From Gemmatimonadota bacterium (GTDB lineage Bacteria > Gemmatimonadota > Gemmatimonadetes > Gemmatimonadales > Gemmatimonadaceae), in contig JADJNZ010000001.1 of assembly GCA_016714015.1 (NCBI GenBank), positions 1,178,001-1,242,000 on the forward strand: a stretch of DNA of 64,000 nt, in the 5' to 3' direction. Positions 8,368 through 17,017 of this stretch are shown here, piece after piece. Below the pieces are notes generated by a model. The model saw only the letters and a list, made by a program, of their open reading frames with translations. It made no database searches and was not told where the DNA came from. How positions within the stretch are numbered: the stretch's first letter is position 1; each line of letters starts with the position of its first letter. The position numbers and the translations under genes were made by a program.

Positions 8368-10553
8368 CACATCACCGGCTTGAGCTTCTGCTCGAGATAG
8401 CCGGCGATCGCCGCGTTCACGCGCTTCTGGTTCAGGTGGCGCATGAAGTGGTGCGTATCGTCGACGATCGTGATCTCCTCGAGCTCGACGCCCTTGGCGC
8501 GGAGGCGCTGCACGAGGTCGACCGTCTGGCTGAAGCGCACGTTGCGGTCGTCGTCGGCGTGGATCATGAGCACCGGCGAGCGCCAGGTGAGGACGCTGCT
8601 CACCGGCGACGACTCCCAGGCCGTGCGCGCCAGCGCCTCGACCTCGCTGGTGGGCCGTTCGAAGCGAAAGGTCCCGCCCCCGAAGCGCGACCCGCCATCG
8701 CTGGTCATGTCGTGCACGCCATGGATGTCCACGCCGGCCGCGAAGAGATCGGAGTCGCGGCCGAGCGCGAGGGCGGTGAGATAGCCACCGTAGCTGCCGC
8801 CGTAGATGCCGATCCGCGCCCCGTCGACCTCGGGCCGCGCGCGGAGCCACTCGCCCGCCGCCTTCACGTCGAGATACTCGCTCGCGCCCGCGATGCCGGC
8901 GCGCGGCGGCCGCTGGAAGTCGTGTCCGTAGCCGATCCCCAGCCGGTAGTTGATCGACAACACGACGAACCCGCGCGAGGCGAGATACTGGTTCATCGCA
9001 TACGCGTTCCAGTAGTAGTCACCATAGTGCCAGCCGAGCAGCATCTGCCGCGGCGGGCCGCCATGGACGTACACGATCGCCGGCTTCTTCCCCGCACCAC
9101 CGCCGCGCGGCGTGAAGAGCTGCGCGTGCACCGTCATGCCGTCGGCCGCGGTGTACACGACCTGCGTCGGCGTGACGAGTTGCGCGGCGGGGAAGTCGGC
9201 CGGGACGCGGTCGGCGCCCATCCAGCGCCGCGCGGTGTTGGCCGCCGCGCGCGCCGTGCCGGCCGCCTCGAGCACGAACGGCACCGGCGGCTGCTGGGCC
9301 GTCGCGCCGATCGCCGCGATGCGGCCGCTGCCCATGCTCACCGGCGTCCACTCGAGCCCGGTGCCAGGCGTGAGCACCTCCGGCGCCGCGCGATCGACGG
9401 GGACGCGCACCAGATGGCGCCGATCGATGTCGCCCGGCGTCGCGCCGAGATTGCCCGCGTACAGCAGGTGCGTGCCGTCGTTCGAGAGCGTGACATACTC
9501 GGCCATGTGATCCCCCGGCGTAAGGAGGATCGGCGCATCGCTCCCGCGCGCGCGCATCGACCACAGGTGCGACCAGCCGTCCTGCATGCTCATGAAGACG
9601 AGGCGGTCGCCCGCGGCCCACTGGAGGTTCACGCCGCCATGCGTGCTGGGGATCGAGCCGCGCAGCGTGTGGTCGCTCGCCCAGCGCTGGGTCGCCTCGC
9701 CGGTCGCGACGTCGGCGATCCAGATGCTCCAGGGCGCGGGCTGGATCTCGAGCGAGTTGACGACCGCACCGCCAGCACCCGGCCGGCGCGCGAAGGCGAT
9801 CGAACGGCCATCCGCCGACCACCGCGGCGAGAAGTCGCGATTCGTCGTCGGGGCGAGGTACTGGAGGGGTGTCTGCTCGTTCGTGTAGATGGCGATGAAC
9901 GCGTGATCACCACGACCGGAGACGAAGGCGAGCTTGGAGCCATCGGGCGAGAAGGTGGCCTCGCTCGCCGACCCGCGCTGGTCGAAGAGCTTCTTCGCCG
10001 GGGCGCTACCGTCGATCGGCGCCTGCCACAGCTGGCGCGCGCGCTCGAAGACGATGACGTCGCTGCGGGGACCGATGACCGGGTTCACGCCCTCGCCGAG
10101 CGAGACGGGTGTGCCACCGGCGAAGGGGACCGTCCAGATCTCGACCCTCACCGGCGTCACGGCGCCGGTGGGATTCACCGGCAACGCGTCGTCCCAGTTG
10201 GAGCCGAAGTCGCCGCCGCGCATGTAGACGACGTGCCGCCCGTCCGGGGAGATCTGCACCGCATTCAGTTCCTGCGCGTCATCGCTCTCGTAGCTGGTGA
10301 GTCGACGCGCCGCGAACGCGGGCCCTTCCGCGACCCACACGTTGCGGAGGCCGCGCTCGTTGAGCGTCCATGCGAGCCGCTCGCCGGTCGCGGCCGCGGT
10401 GAGGTTGGTCGGGTACGGCGCGCTCATCACCTGGTCGAGCGTGAACTCGGCGCGGGCGGGCGGTGACGCGCGCTGGGCGCGCAGCGCCGTCGGGAGCAGG
10501 AGGAGCGCGACGGCGACGAGGCGGGTCGAGGGGACGATGGACAGGTGATGCAT
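8367..10553 (-). CDS. S9 family prolyl oligopeptidase with TolB-like propeller, secreted
   Basis: A 728-residue protein. The ATG was chosen because the signal peptide LVAVALLLLPTALRAQ follows it; the longer open frame upstream runs through the oppositely oriented neighbour. The first 430 residues carry WD40/TolB-like propeller repeats (ISPDGRHVVYM, FSPDGSKLAFVSG, WSADGRSIAFAR). The C-terminal hydrolase domain has GGSYGGY with nucleophile S587, an acid in HADDDRNV and the histidine at 701/702 in DDTHHF. It is probably a periplasmic oligopeptidase or acylaminoacyl-peptidase. It is divergent from the His-rich protein and coupled to the downstream metallo-hydrolase. Confidence 0.88.
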   Translation of the reverse strand: MHHLSIVPSTRLVAVALLLLPTALRAQRASPPARAEFTLDQVMSAPYPTNLTAAATGERLAWTLNERGLRNVWVAEGPAFAARRLTSYESDDAQELNAVQISPDGRHVVYMRGGDFGSNWDDALPVNPTGAVTPVRVEIWTVPFAGGTPVSLGEGVNPVIGPRSDVIVFERARQLWQAPIDGSAPAKKLFDQRGSASEATFSPDGSKLAFVSGRGDHAFIAIYTNEQTPLQYLAPTTNRDFSPRWSADGRSIAFARRPGAGGAVVNSLEIQPAPWSIWIADVATGEATQRWASDHTLRGSIPSTHGGVNLQWAAGDRLVFMSMQDGWSHLWSMRARGSDAPILLTPGDHMAEYVTLSNDGTHLLYAGNLGATPGDIDRRHLVRVPVDRAAPEVLTPGTGLEWTPVSMGSGRIAAIGATAQQPPVPFVLEAAGTARAAANTARRWMGADRVPADFPAAQLVTPTQVVYTAADGMTVHAQLFTPRGGGAGKKPAIVYVHGGPPRQMLLGWHYGDYYWNAYAMNQYLASRGFVVLSINYRLGIGYGHDFQRPPRAGIAGASEYLDVKAAGEWLRARPEVDGARIGIYGGSYGGYLTALALGRDSDLFAAGVDIHGVHDMTSDGGSRFGGGTFRFERPTSEVEALARTAWESSPVSSVLTWRSPVLMIHADDDRNVRFSQTVDLVQRLRAKGVELEEITIVDDTHHFMRHLNQKRVNAAIAGYLEQKLKPVM

Positions 10554-10670
10554 GTGCACTCCGGGATGGATTCTCACGCAGGCAATCGTAGCTTCCACGA
10601 GCCGGGGGCGCGAGGCATCGTGCTCGCTTCGCCCCGTCCCGGAGCGTGCCCCTTCGTACCCGGAATCGCC

Positions 10671-11273
10671 ATGTCCATTCGCACGGTGTCCGCCCTCCTG
10701 TTCCTCGCCGTCGCGCCGGCCGCGCTCGTGCCTGGCGCGCTCGCCGCGCAGGCGCACCAGCACACGCCCGGCATGTCGCACGACTCGGCGATGGCCGCCC
10801 CGCGACCCAAGCCCACGCGCGCCGGACAGGAGGCGTTCGCGACCATCGCCGAGATCGTGCGCATCCTCGAGGCCGACCCGCGCATCGACTGGTCGAAGGT
10901 CGATCTCGAGGCGCTGCGCCAGCATCTCATGGACATGGACGACGTGACCATGCGCGCCGCCGTCCGCGTGACGCCCGTCGATGGCGGCGTGATCTTCGAG
11001 GTGAGCGGCTCCGGTCGGGCGCGCGATGCGATTCGCCGCATGGCGATGGCGCACGGCGCGACGATCGTGCCGGCCGATGGCTTCACCTGGGTGGCCGCCG
11101 AGACGCCGGACGGCGCGCGGGTGACCGTGCGGTCGCTCCGGCCCGCCGATGCCCGTGCCGTCGCGCGGCTGCGCGCGCTCGGCTTCCACGGCCTCCTCTC
11201 GCTCGGCGACCACCACACGGCGCACCACATCGGGATAGCCGACGGCAGCATGCGGGGCGCGCACCAGCACTAG
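10671..11273 (+). CDS. secreted histidine-rich protein of unknown function
   Basis: A 200-residue protein with a signal peptide ending LVPGALAAQ. Histidine and methionine clusters occur at both ends: AHQHTPGMSHDSAM just after the signal and DHHTAHHIG ... GAHQH at the C-terminus. The middle (about residues 55-110) is helical and acidic (IVRILEADPRIDWSKVDLEA, DMDDVTMRAAV). The His/Met clusters suggest metal binding, perhaps copper, but this is inference and no family was recognised. The inner ATG was preferred over two upstream ATGs because only it leads straight into the signal peptide. Confidence 0.65.
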   Translation: MSIRTVSALLFLAVAPAALVPGALAAQAHQHTPGMSHDSAMAAPRPKPTRAGQEAFATIAEIVRILEADPRIDWSKVDLEALRQHLMDMDDVTMRAAVRVTPVDGGVIFEVSGSGRARDAIRRMAMAHGATIVPADGFTWVAAETPDGARVTVRSLRPADARAVARLRALGFHGLLSLGDHHTAHHIGIADGSMRGAHQH

Positions 11274-11322
11274 TCGCGTTCAACTGGCCGCGGGTCCGCA
11301 CGCGGGGCATATTTCCGCCCTC

Positions 11323-14300
11323 ATGGACGACCTCCGCGCCCAGCTCGAGCGGGCCCTCGCCGGCAGCTACACCTTCGAACGCGAACTCGGCGGCGGCGGC
11401 ATGTCGCGGACCTATCTCGTCCGCGAGAAGGCGCTCGACCGCCGCGTCGTCGTGAAGGTCCTCGCGCCCGAACTCCTCGCCGGCATCTCGGTGGAGCGCT
11501 TCCGCCGCGAGGTGCTGCTCGCCGCGCAGCTCCAGCATCCGCACGTGGTGCCGGTGCTCACCGCCGGCGACACGAACGGGCTCCCCTGGTTCACCATGCC
11601 GTACGTGGACGGCGATTCGCTCCGCCAGCGCCTCGCCGACGGACCGATGGGGATCGGCGAGATCGTCGGGATCCTGCGCGACGTCGCGCGCGCGCTCGCC
11701 TATGCGCACGGCCATGGCGTGGTGCACCGCGACATCAAGCCGGACAACGTCCTGCTCTCCGCGGGGAGCGCGACGGTGACCGACTTCGGCATCGCGAAGG
11801 CCATCAATGCTGCCCGCAACACCGAGGGTGGCGGCTTCCGCACCGAGCTCACCATCGCCGGCACGTCGATCGGCACGCCGATGTACATGGCGCCCGAGCA
11901 GGCGGCGGGCGACCCCGCGACCGACCATCGCGCGGACCTCTATGCGTTCGGCGCGATGGCGTACGAGATGCTCGCGGGACATCCCCCGTTCCACGGGCTC
12001 ACGCCGTCCAAGTTGCTCGCCGCGCACATGGGCGAGCGCCCCAAGGACGTCCGAGGCCTGCGCAGCGACTGCCCGGAGGCGCTCGCCGCGCTGGTGATGC
12101 AGTGCCTCGAGAAGGAACCGTCGGCGCGTCCCGAGGGCGCGACGACGATCGCGCGCGTGCTCGAGACGATCACCTCGAGCGGCGCGGCGATCGCGGCCCC
12201 GGCGATCCTCGCGGGCGGACGGATCCGCTTCGCGCGCGCGCTCTCCCTCTGGGGGGCCGCGACGGCCCTCGTCGCGCTCACCGCCTGGGCGGCGACCGCG
12301 GTGATCGGACTGCCGCAGTGGGTCTTCCCCGGCGCGGTGGGACTGATGCTCGCCGGGTTGCCGGTGATCCTCGCGACCTGGTACGCGCAGCGCGCCGTGC
12401 ATCGCGCCTACACGGCGACGCCCACCAAGACCCCCGGCGGCACGCGCGCGGCCACGCAGCCGCAGGGCACGATGGCGACCATCGCGATCAAGGCGAGCCC
12501 GCACCTCTCGTGGCGTCGCGCCTGGCTCGGGGGCGGCGTCGCGGTGGGCAGCTTCGCCGCGCTGGTGATCGCGTTCATGGTGATGCGCGCGATGGGCATC
12601 GGCGCGTTCGGGTCGCTGCGCGGCAAGGGCACCTTCGGCGCCAACGAGACGATCGTCGTCGCCGACTTCGGCAGCCCGGCGGGCGATTCGACGCTCGGCG
12701 GCACGGTCGCCGAGGCGCTGCGGACCGACCTGGGCCAGTCGCGCGCGCTGCGGGTGCTCACGCGCGCCACGATGCGCGAAGTGCTCCGGCTCATGCAACG
12801 GCCGTCGGAGAGCACGGTGCCGTTCGATCTCGCGCGCGAAATCGCGACGCGCGAGGGCGCGAAGGCGGTGCTCGACGGGAGCATCGAACGGCTGGGGCAG
12901 AGCTACGTGATCTCGGCGCGCCTGGTCGGCGCGCTCGACGGCGCCGAACTCGCGACCTTCCGCGAGACGGCCAAGGGCGAGGACGAACTGCTCGAGGCGC
13001 TCGGCGAGCTCTCGCGCGCCGTGCGTGACAAGGCCGGCGAGTCGCTCCGCGCGATCCAGGCGAGCAAGGACCTGGAGCGTGTGACGACGCCGTCGCTCAT
13101 GGCATTGCGCAAGTACGTCGAGGGGAGCGTCCTCGCCGACGAGCGCGGCGAAGGGGACCGCGGGATCGCGCTCCTGCAGGAGGCCGTGGAGCTCGACACG
13201 AGCTTCGCGATGGCGTGGCGCAAGATCGCCGTGCTCCTCGGCAACGAGGGGCGCGAGCGGCCGCGTGCGCTACGCGCGATCGAGGCCGCGTACCGGCACC
13301 GCGACCGGCTCTCCGAGCTGGAGCGGCTGTCCACCGAAGCCTACTACTTCACGCGCGGGCCTCGCCCCGACCAGGCGAAGGCGCTCGCGGCGTACGAGCA
13401 GGTCATGGCGCTCGACTCGATCTCGACCTCGGCGATCAATAATTCGGGTGTGATCTACACCGACCAGCGCGAGTACGCCAAGGCCGCCGAGATGTACGAG
13501 CGCGTGACCAGGCTGCCGCGGACCTTCGGCGGGGCGTTCACCAACCTCCAGCGCGTGCGCGCCTTCATGGGCGATACCGCGGGCGTGCGGGCGGCGGGCG
13601 AGGCGATGCGGAAGCGCTTCCCCGAGAGCGCGGACCTATGGGAGACCGACGCCTACACGCTCTGGGCGCGTCGCGATCTCGAGGGACTGGATACGCTCAC
13701 GCGCAACGTGCTGGGCCGCGCGCGGACATTGCGCCAGACGGTGCGCGCCGCGGGTGGACGCGCGGATCTCCTCATGCTCCAAGGCCGCCCGATGGAGGCG
13801 CTCGCGCTGGCCACGCGACGCGAAGAGGCCGAGGAGCGGGCCACCCCGACGGCCGCGAATCGATTCTATTTCGCCCTCGACTCGGCATGGGCGCTGGTGC
13901 CGCTCGACCGTCCCGCCGACGCCGACGCGGCACTCGCGCGCGGGATGCAGCGCGTCCCGATCGCGAGCATCGATCCCGCCGAGCGCCCCTGGACCGAGCT
14001 CGCGCGGATCGCCGTCGAGGTCCGCGACCCCGCGCTCGCCCAGCAGGCCCTCGACGGCTATGTGCGCGACCAGGCCGCGATGACCCCCGATCCCGAGGGC
14101 CGCACCGCGTTCTTCAAGGCCATGATGGCCTTCGCCGGCGGCCGGAACGACGAGGCCATCGCGCAGATGCAGATCGCCGACGGCCGACGCATGACGAGCC
14201 GGCGCTACCCGATGGTCTTCATCGGGCGCGCGCATGATCTCGCGGGCCGTCCCGACTCGGCGATCGTCTGGCTCGAGCGCTACGTCTCGACACCGGACGC

Positions 14301-14499
14301 GGACCTGCAGTTCTCCGCGCTCTACGACGCCGGTTCCTACAAGCGCCTGGGCGAGCTCTACGAGGCCAAGGGTGACACCGCCAAGGCGATCGCGAACTAC
14401 GAGAAGTTCATCGACCTGTGGAAGAACGCCGAACCCGCGCTGCAACCGAAGGTGCGCGAAGTTCGCGCGAGGCTGGAGCGACTGCGGCCGGCGCGGTGA
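11323..14499 (+). CDS. serine/threonine protein kinase with membrane segments and C-terminal TPR domain
   Basis: A 1058-residue protein. The kinase domain occupies residues 15-280: glycine loop ELGGGGMSRTYLV, VKVL lysine K45, catalytic loop HRDIKPDN (D137), DFG at 154-156 and APEQ in the activation segment. All residues needed for activity are present. Two hydrophobic hairpins (about 305-365) and a single segment (about 400-430) follow, then a TolB-N/adenylate-cyclase-like region (IVVADFGSPAGDSTLGG, ...VLRVLTRATMREVL). From about 590 to the end there are TPR-like helical repeats such as KALAAYEQVMALDSIS and AKAIANYEKFIDLWKN. This architecture is common in Gemmatimonadota and Acidobacteriota. 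The ligand and targets are unknown. Confidence 0.92.
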   Translation: MDDLRAQLERALAGSYTFERELGGGGMSRTYLVREKALDRRVVVKVLAPELLAGISVERFRREVLLAAQLQHPHVVPVLTAGDTNGLPWFTMPYVDGDSLRQRLADGPMGIGEIVGILRDVARALAYAHGHGVVHRDIKPDNVLLSAGSATVTDFGIAKAINAARNTEGGGFRTELTIAGTSIGTPMYMAPEQAAGDPATDHRADLYAFGAMAYEMLAGHPPFHGLTPSKLLAAHMGERPKDVRGLRSDCPEALAALVMQCLEKEPSARPEGATTIARVLETITSSGAAIAAPAILAGGRIRFARALSLWGAATALVALTAWAATAVIGLPQWVFPGAVGLMLAGLPVILATWYAQRAVHRAYTATPTKTPGGTRAATQPQGTMATIAIKASPHLSWRRAWLGGGVAVGSFAALVIAFMVMRAMGIGAFGSLRGKGTFGANETIVVADFGSPAGDSTLGGTVAEALRTDLGQSRALRVLTRATMREVLRLMQRPSESTVPFDLAREIATREGAKAVLDGSIERLGQSYVISARLVGALDGAELATFRETAKGEDELLEALGELSRAVRDKAGESLRAIQASKDLERVTTPSLMALRKYVEGSVLADERGEGDRGIALLQEAVELDTSFAMAWRKIAVLLGNEGRERPRALRAIEAAYRHRDRLSELERLSTEAYYFTRGPRPDQAKALAAYEQVMALDSISTSAINNSGVIYTDQREYAKAAEMYERVTRLPRTFGGAFTNLQRVRAFMGDTAGVRAAGEAMRKRFPESADLWETDAYTLWARRDLEGLDTLTRNVLGRARTLRQTVRAAGGRADLLMLQGRPMEALALATRREEAEERATPTAANRFYFALDSAWALVPLDRPADADAALARGMQRVPIASIDPAERPWTELARIAVEVRDPALAQQALDGYVRDQAAMTPDPEGRTAFFKAMMAFAGGRNDEAIAQMQIADGRRMTSRRYPMVFIGRAHDLAGRPDSAIVWLERYVSTPDADLQFSALYDAGSYKRLGELYEAKGDTAKAIANYEKFIDLWKNAEPALQPKVREVRARLERLRPAR

Positions 14500-14505
14500 G
14501 GCGCG

Positions 14506-14560
14506 GATGAAGGCGGAAGGATGAAGGGGGCGCGGCCGGTCGGCCGCGCCTTCTTCATTC
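14506..14560. terminator. hairpin with flanking GATGAAGG repeats, bidirectional terminator
   Basis: A perfect 10-bp stem GGCGCGGCCG/CGGCCGCGCC (14529-14550, 2-nt loop) is preceded by GATGAAGGCGGAAGGATGAAGG and followed by TTCTTCATTCT. It lies between convergent genes and has pyrimidine-rich tails on both strands, so it can terminate both. It is one of three hairpin copies of the dispersed repeat family. Confidence 0.75.
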
Positions 14561-14593
14561 TACCATCTGCCATTTCCCATCTGCCTTCGAGCG

Positions 14594-15988
14594 TCAGCTC
14601 CAGATGATGATCGAGCCGCAATCGTTCGTGTTCAGGAACTGCGGCGGCTGGAGCGCCGGGCGCGAGTAGATCTCCATCCGCTTGGCGCCGATCAGCATCG
14701 TCCGCAACTCCCAGGCGCTCCAGCTGTAGATGTGCGCGCCATTGAGGAAGACATTGGGCTGGCAGGGGTTCATGCGGCTGTTGTACATGATGGGCAGCGC
14801 ATCGTACCCGTCCTCGATCACGCGCAGCCCGGGCACGCGGAGCCAGCCGGCGAGCCCGCCGCCGAGGAGTGTGCCGATGTCCTTCTCCTTGAACAGTCGT
14901 CCGTTGTACGCGAGGACGCGGGTGTCGATCTCGCGGTCGAGTCCGGCCGCGCGCTGCCCGGTCACTGCGACCGTCGGCAGCACCACGATGTTGCGCCCCA
15001 TCTCGACCGCGACGGTGTTCTCGGCGTCGGTCGCGAGGGCCACGATGCGTTCGACCGGCTCCGATCCCGGGCGCCGCACCAGCAGCGGCTGCGAGCCGGC
15101 GGGGATGCCGACGAGGCGCACCGTGCCGTCGGCGCCGGTGCGGCCGTTCACGCTCGTGCCGCGGATGCCGACCGTCGCCCCCTCGATGGGACGACCGTTC
15201 GACGACTGCACGGTGACGCGAAGCCGCGCCACGCCGGGCGGGCGGCGCCACGGGACGGTATCGGACGTCGAGAGCGGAGGCGGCACGCGCGCCGCGGTAT
15301 CGGTCCGGGCGATCAGCAGGTCGCGACGCCCGATGTCGAGGTGGTCGAGCGCGAGCGTGAGGTCGCCGGTCATCCGGTCCTCCACGGTCGCCGTCAGCGT
15401 GAGCGCGATGTCGTTCGGGACGCCACACAGGACGAAGCGGCCGGTGGCGTCAGCCGTGTCCACCTCGAAGCGCCGCGTCTCCTGCCCGCTGCCGTTCATG
15501 AGCCGCCATTCGAACCAGTTCGCGCGCACGACCGCGCCGGCGAGCGCCTCCGCGCGTTCGGCATCGCGCACGACCCCGAAGACGACCGACGAGGCGCGCT
15601 CGAGGTCGCGTCCGCAGAGCGCGTTGCTCAGCGTGTTGGCGGTCGGCATGCCGAGCGCGACGGTGGTCGTGAGCTCGTTCGCGACGTCGAGGCGCTTGAC
15701 CGGGGCCGTCGCCTCGAGCGAGTCGAGCGACGGATGGAAGAACCCGATCACATAGCTTCCCGCGGGAACGTCCCGCATCACGAACCGGCCGAGCCGGTCG
15801 GTGACCGCGGTGTGCGGCGCCCCCTGGAGCACGACGGTCGCCCCCTGGAGTGGGCCTCGGGCGATGAGCGAGTCGGTGACGATGCCCCGAATCGTGCCCT
15901 GCGCCGCCACCGGTCGCGCCAGCGGGAAGGTGCCGACGACCGCAGCGGCGGCAAGAAGGAGCCGCGGGGCAGGGCGAAGCTGACGCAT
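14594..15988 (-). CDS. secreted protein with carboxypeptidase regulatory-like domains and a TonB-plug-like C-terminus
   Basis: A 464-residue protein. The second ATG was chosen because it leads into the signal peptide RLLLAAAAVVGTFPLARPVAAQ. It contains three beta-sandwich carboxypeptidase-regulatory-like units: about 30-95 (IRGIVTDS... LQGATVVLQG), about 130-200 (VFGVVRDAERAEALAGAVVRA) and about 255-325 (LRVTVQSSNGRPIEGATVGI). The C-terminus (about 335-464) resembles a TonB receptor plug (VTGQRAAGLDREI... LRVPGLRVIEDGYDALPIMY ... NVFLNGAHIYSW), but no barrel follows. Such plug-only proteins are frequent in Gemmatimonadota; their role is not known. Confidence 0.75.
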   Translation of the reverse strand: MRQLRPAPRLLLAAAAVVGTFPLARPVAAQGTIRGIVTDSLIARGPLQGATVVLQGAPHTAVTDRLGRFVMRDVPAGSYVIGFFHPSLDSLEATAPVKRLDVANELTTTVALGMPTANTLSNALCGRDLERASSVVFGVVRDAERAEALAGAVVRANWFEWRLMNGSGQETRRFEVDTADATGRFVLCGVPNDIALTLTATVEDRMTGDLTLALDHLDIGRRDLLIARTDTAARVPPPLSTSDTVPWRRPPGVARLRVTVQSSNGRPIEGATVGIRGTSVNGRTGADGTVRLVGIPAGSQPLLVRRPGSEPVERIVALATDAENTVAVEMGRNIVVLPTVAVTGQRAAGLDREIDTRVLAYNGRLFKEKDIGTLLGGGLAGWLRVPGLRVIEDGYDALPIMYNSRMNPCQPNVFLNGAHIYSWSAWELRTMLIGAKRMEIYSRPALQPPQFLNTNDCGSIIIWS

Positions 15989-16112
15989 GAGGGTTCGAGC
16001 CTCTGATGGGAGTGGCGCAACAGTGTAGGTACGCACGGGCCCCGGAAAGGGTCCACCGCTGGCGTCCCGCGACAGGACCCTCTAGCCTAGGAGATCGTCC
16101 TGAACCCCACGC

Positions 16113-16955
16113 ATGTCCCAAGAATCCGTCATCTACGCGATCAACCTGATCATCGGCGCGATCCTCGCGGTGTTGCTCACGCAGCATTGGCGGCGCGACG
16201 GCCGGGAATGGAACCTCGGCGCCTGGATGGTCGCCGCGTGGGTGATGACCGCGGCCGACCTGCTGTTCGCACTGCGTCCCGAACTGCCCTACTGGATCGG
16301 CCGCACGGCGCCGACCCTGCTCGTGACCGTGGGTCAGGTGGTGCTGCTACTGTGGGCCATGCGGACGGCGGGTCGCGCGACGGTCGCGGCGCTCGGGGCG
16401 ACCATCGTGACCATCCACGCGATCGCCCTCGTCGCATTCCTCCTGATCGACGGCATCGCCGGCTGGCGATCAGTGACCAACGGCCTGCTCTGGGGCACGC
16501 TCTCGGTCGCCGCCTTCGCCTTCCTGCGCCGCGCGCCGGGCGCATCCCGCAGCGCCCTCGCGATCCCCGCGGCGATCTTCCTCGCGCACGGCCTGTTCCA
16601 CGCGTTCCGGCTCAGCTTCGCTGCGGTGGTGGCCTCCGGCGCCTATCCGAGCGCGAGCGAATGGGTGCAGGTGATCGGTGACGTCGAGGTGAGCTTCTTC
16701 ATGGTGGCCCTCTTCGTCTCGCTCCTCGTGGCGCATCTCCACCTGCGCAACGAGGCCCTCCGCGCCGCCCTGCACGACGTCCAGCTGCTCTCGGAGCTGC
16801 TCCCCATCTGCGCCTGGTGCCGCAAGGTGCGCGCCGACGACGGCTACTGGCAGCAGCTGGAGCACTACTTCACGGCGCGCCGGCAGGTGCAGTTCACGCA
16901 CGGCATCTGCGACAGCTGCAACGCCGAGCACTTCGGGCACGCGCCCGGGGCGTGA
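16113..16955 (+). CDS. multi-pass membrane protein with C-terminal cysteine-rich ICAWCRKVR module
   Basis: A 280-residue protein with about seven hydrophobic segments between residues 5 and 210, among them INLIIGAILAVLL, MVAAWVMTAADLLFAL and VEVSFFMVALFVSLLVAHL. A short helix leads into the tail LLPICAWCRKVR ... YWQQLEHYF ... GICDSC. That tail carries a CxxC pair at each end and looks like a small metal-binding module. The same tail is usually found C-terminal to PAS, histidine kinase or response regulator domains; here it follows a membrane sensor-like region with no output domain. A signalling role is likely but not shown. Confidence 0.7.
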   Translation: MSQESVIYAINLIIGAILAVLLTQHWRRDGREWNLGAWMVAAWVMTAADLLFALRPELPYWIGRTAPTLLVTVGQVVLLLWAMRTAGRATVAALGATIVTIHAIALVAFLLIDGIAGWRSVTNGLLWGTLSVAAFAFLRRAPGASRSALAIPAAIFLAHGLFHAFRLSFAAVVASGAYPSASEWVQVIGDVEVSFFMVALFVSLLVAHLHLRNEALRAALHDVQLLSELLPICAWCRKVRADDGYWQQLEHYFTARRQVQFTHGICDSCNAEHFGHAPGA

Positions 16956-16962
16956 ACGAGAC

Positions 16963-16999
16963 GCGGACGGGGCGAGGCCAGTGGCCCCGCCCCGTCCGC
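16963..16999. terminator. bidirectional GC hairpin between convergent genes
   Basis: GCGGACGGGGC pairs with GCCCCGTCCGC, with an inner GGCC/GGCC pair around loop AGT and one 2-nt mismatch. It is followed by CTTCTG and lies between the membrane protein (ends 16955) and ettA (ends 17018). Confidence 0.65.
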
Positions 17000-17017
17000 C
17001 TTCTGCCCTCGTCCGCG

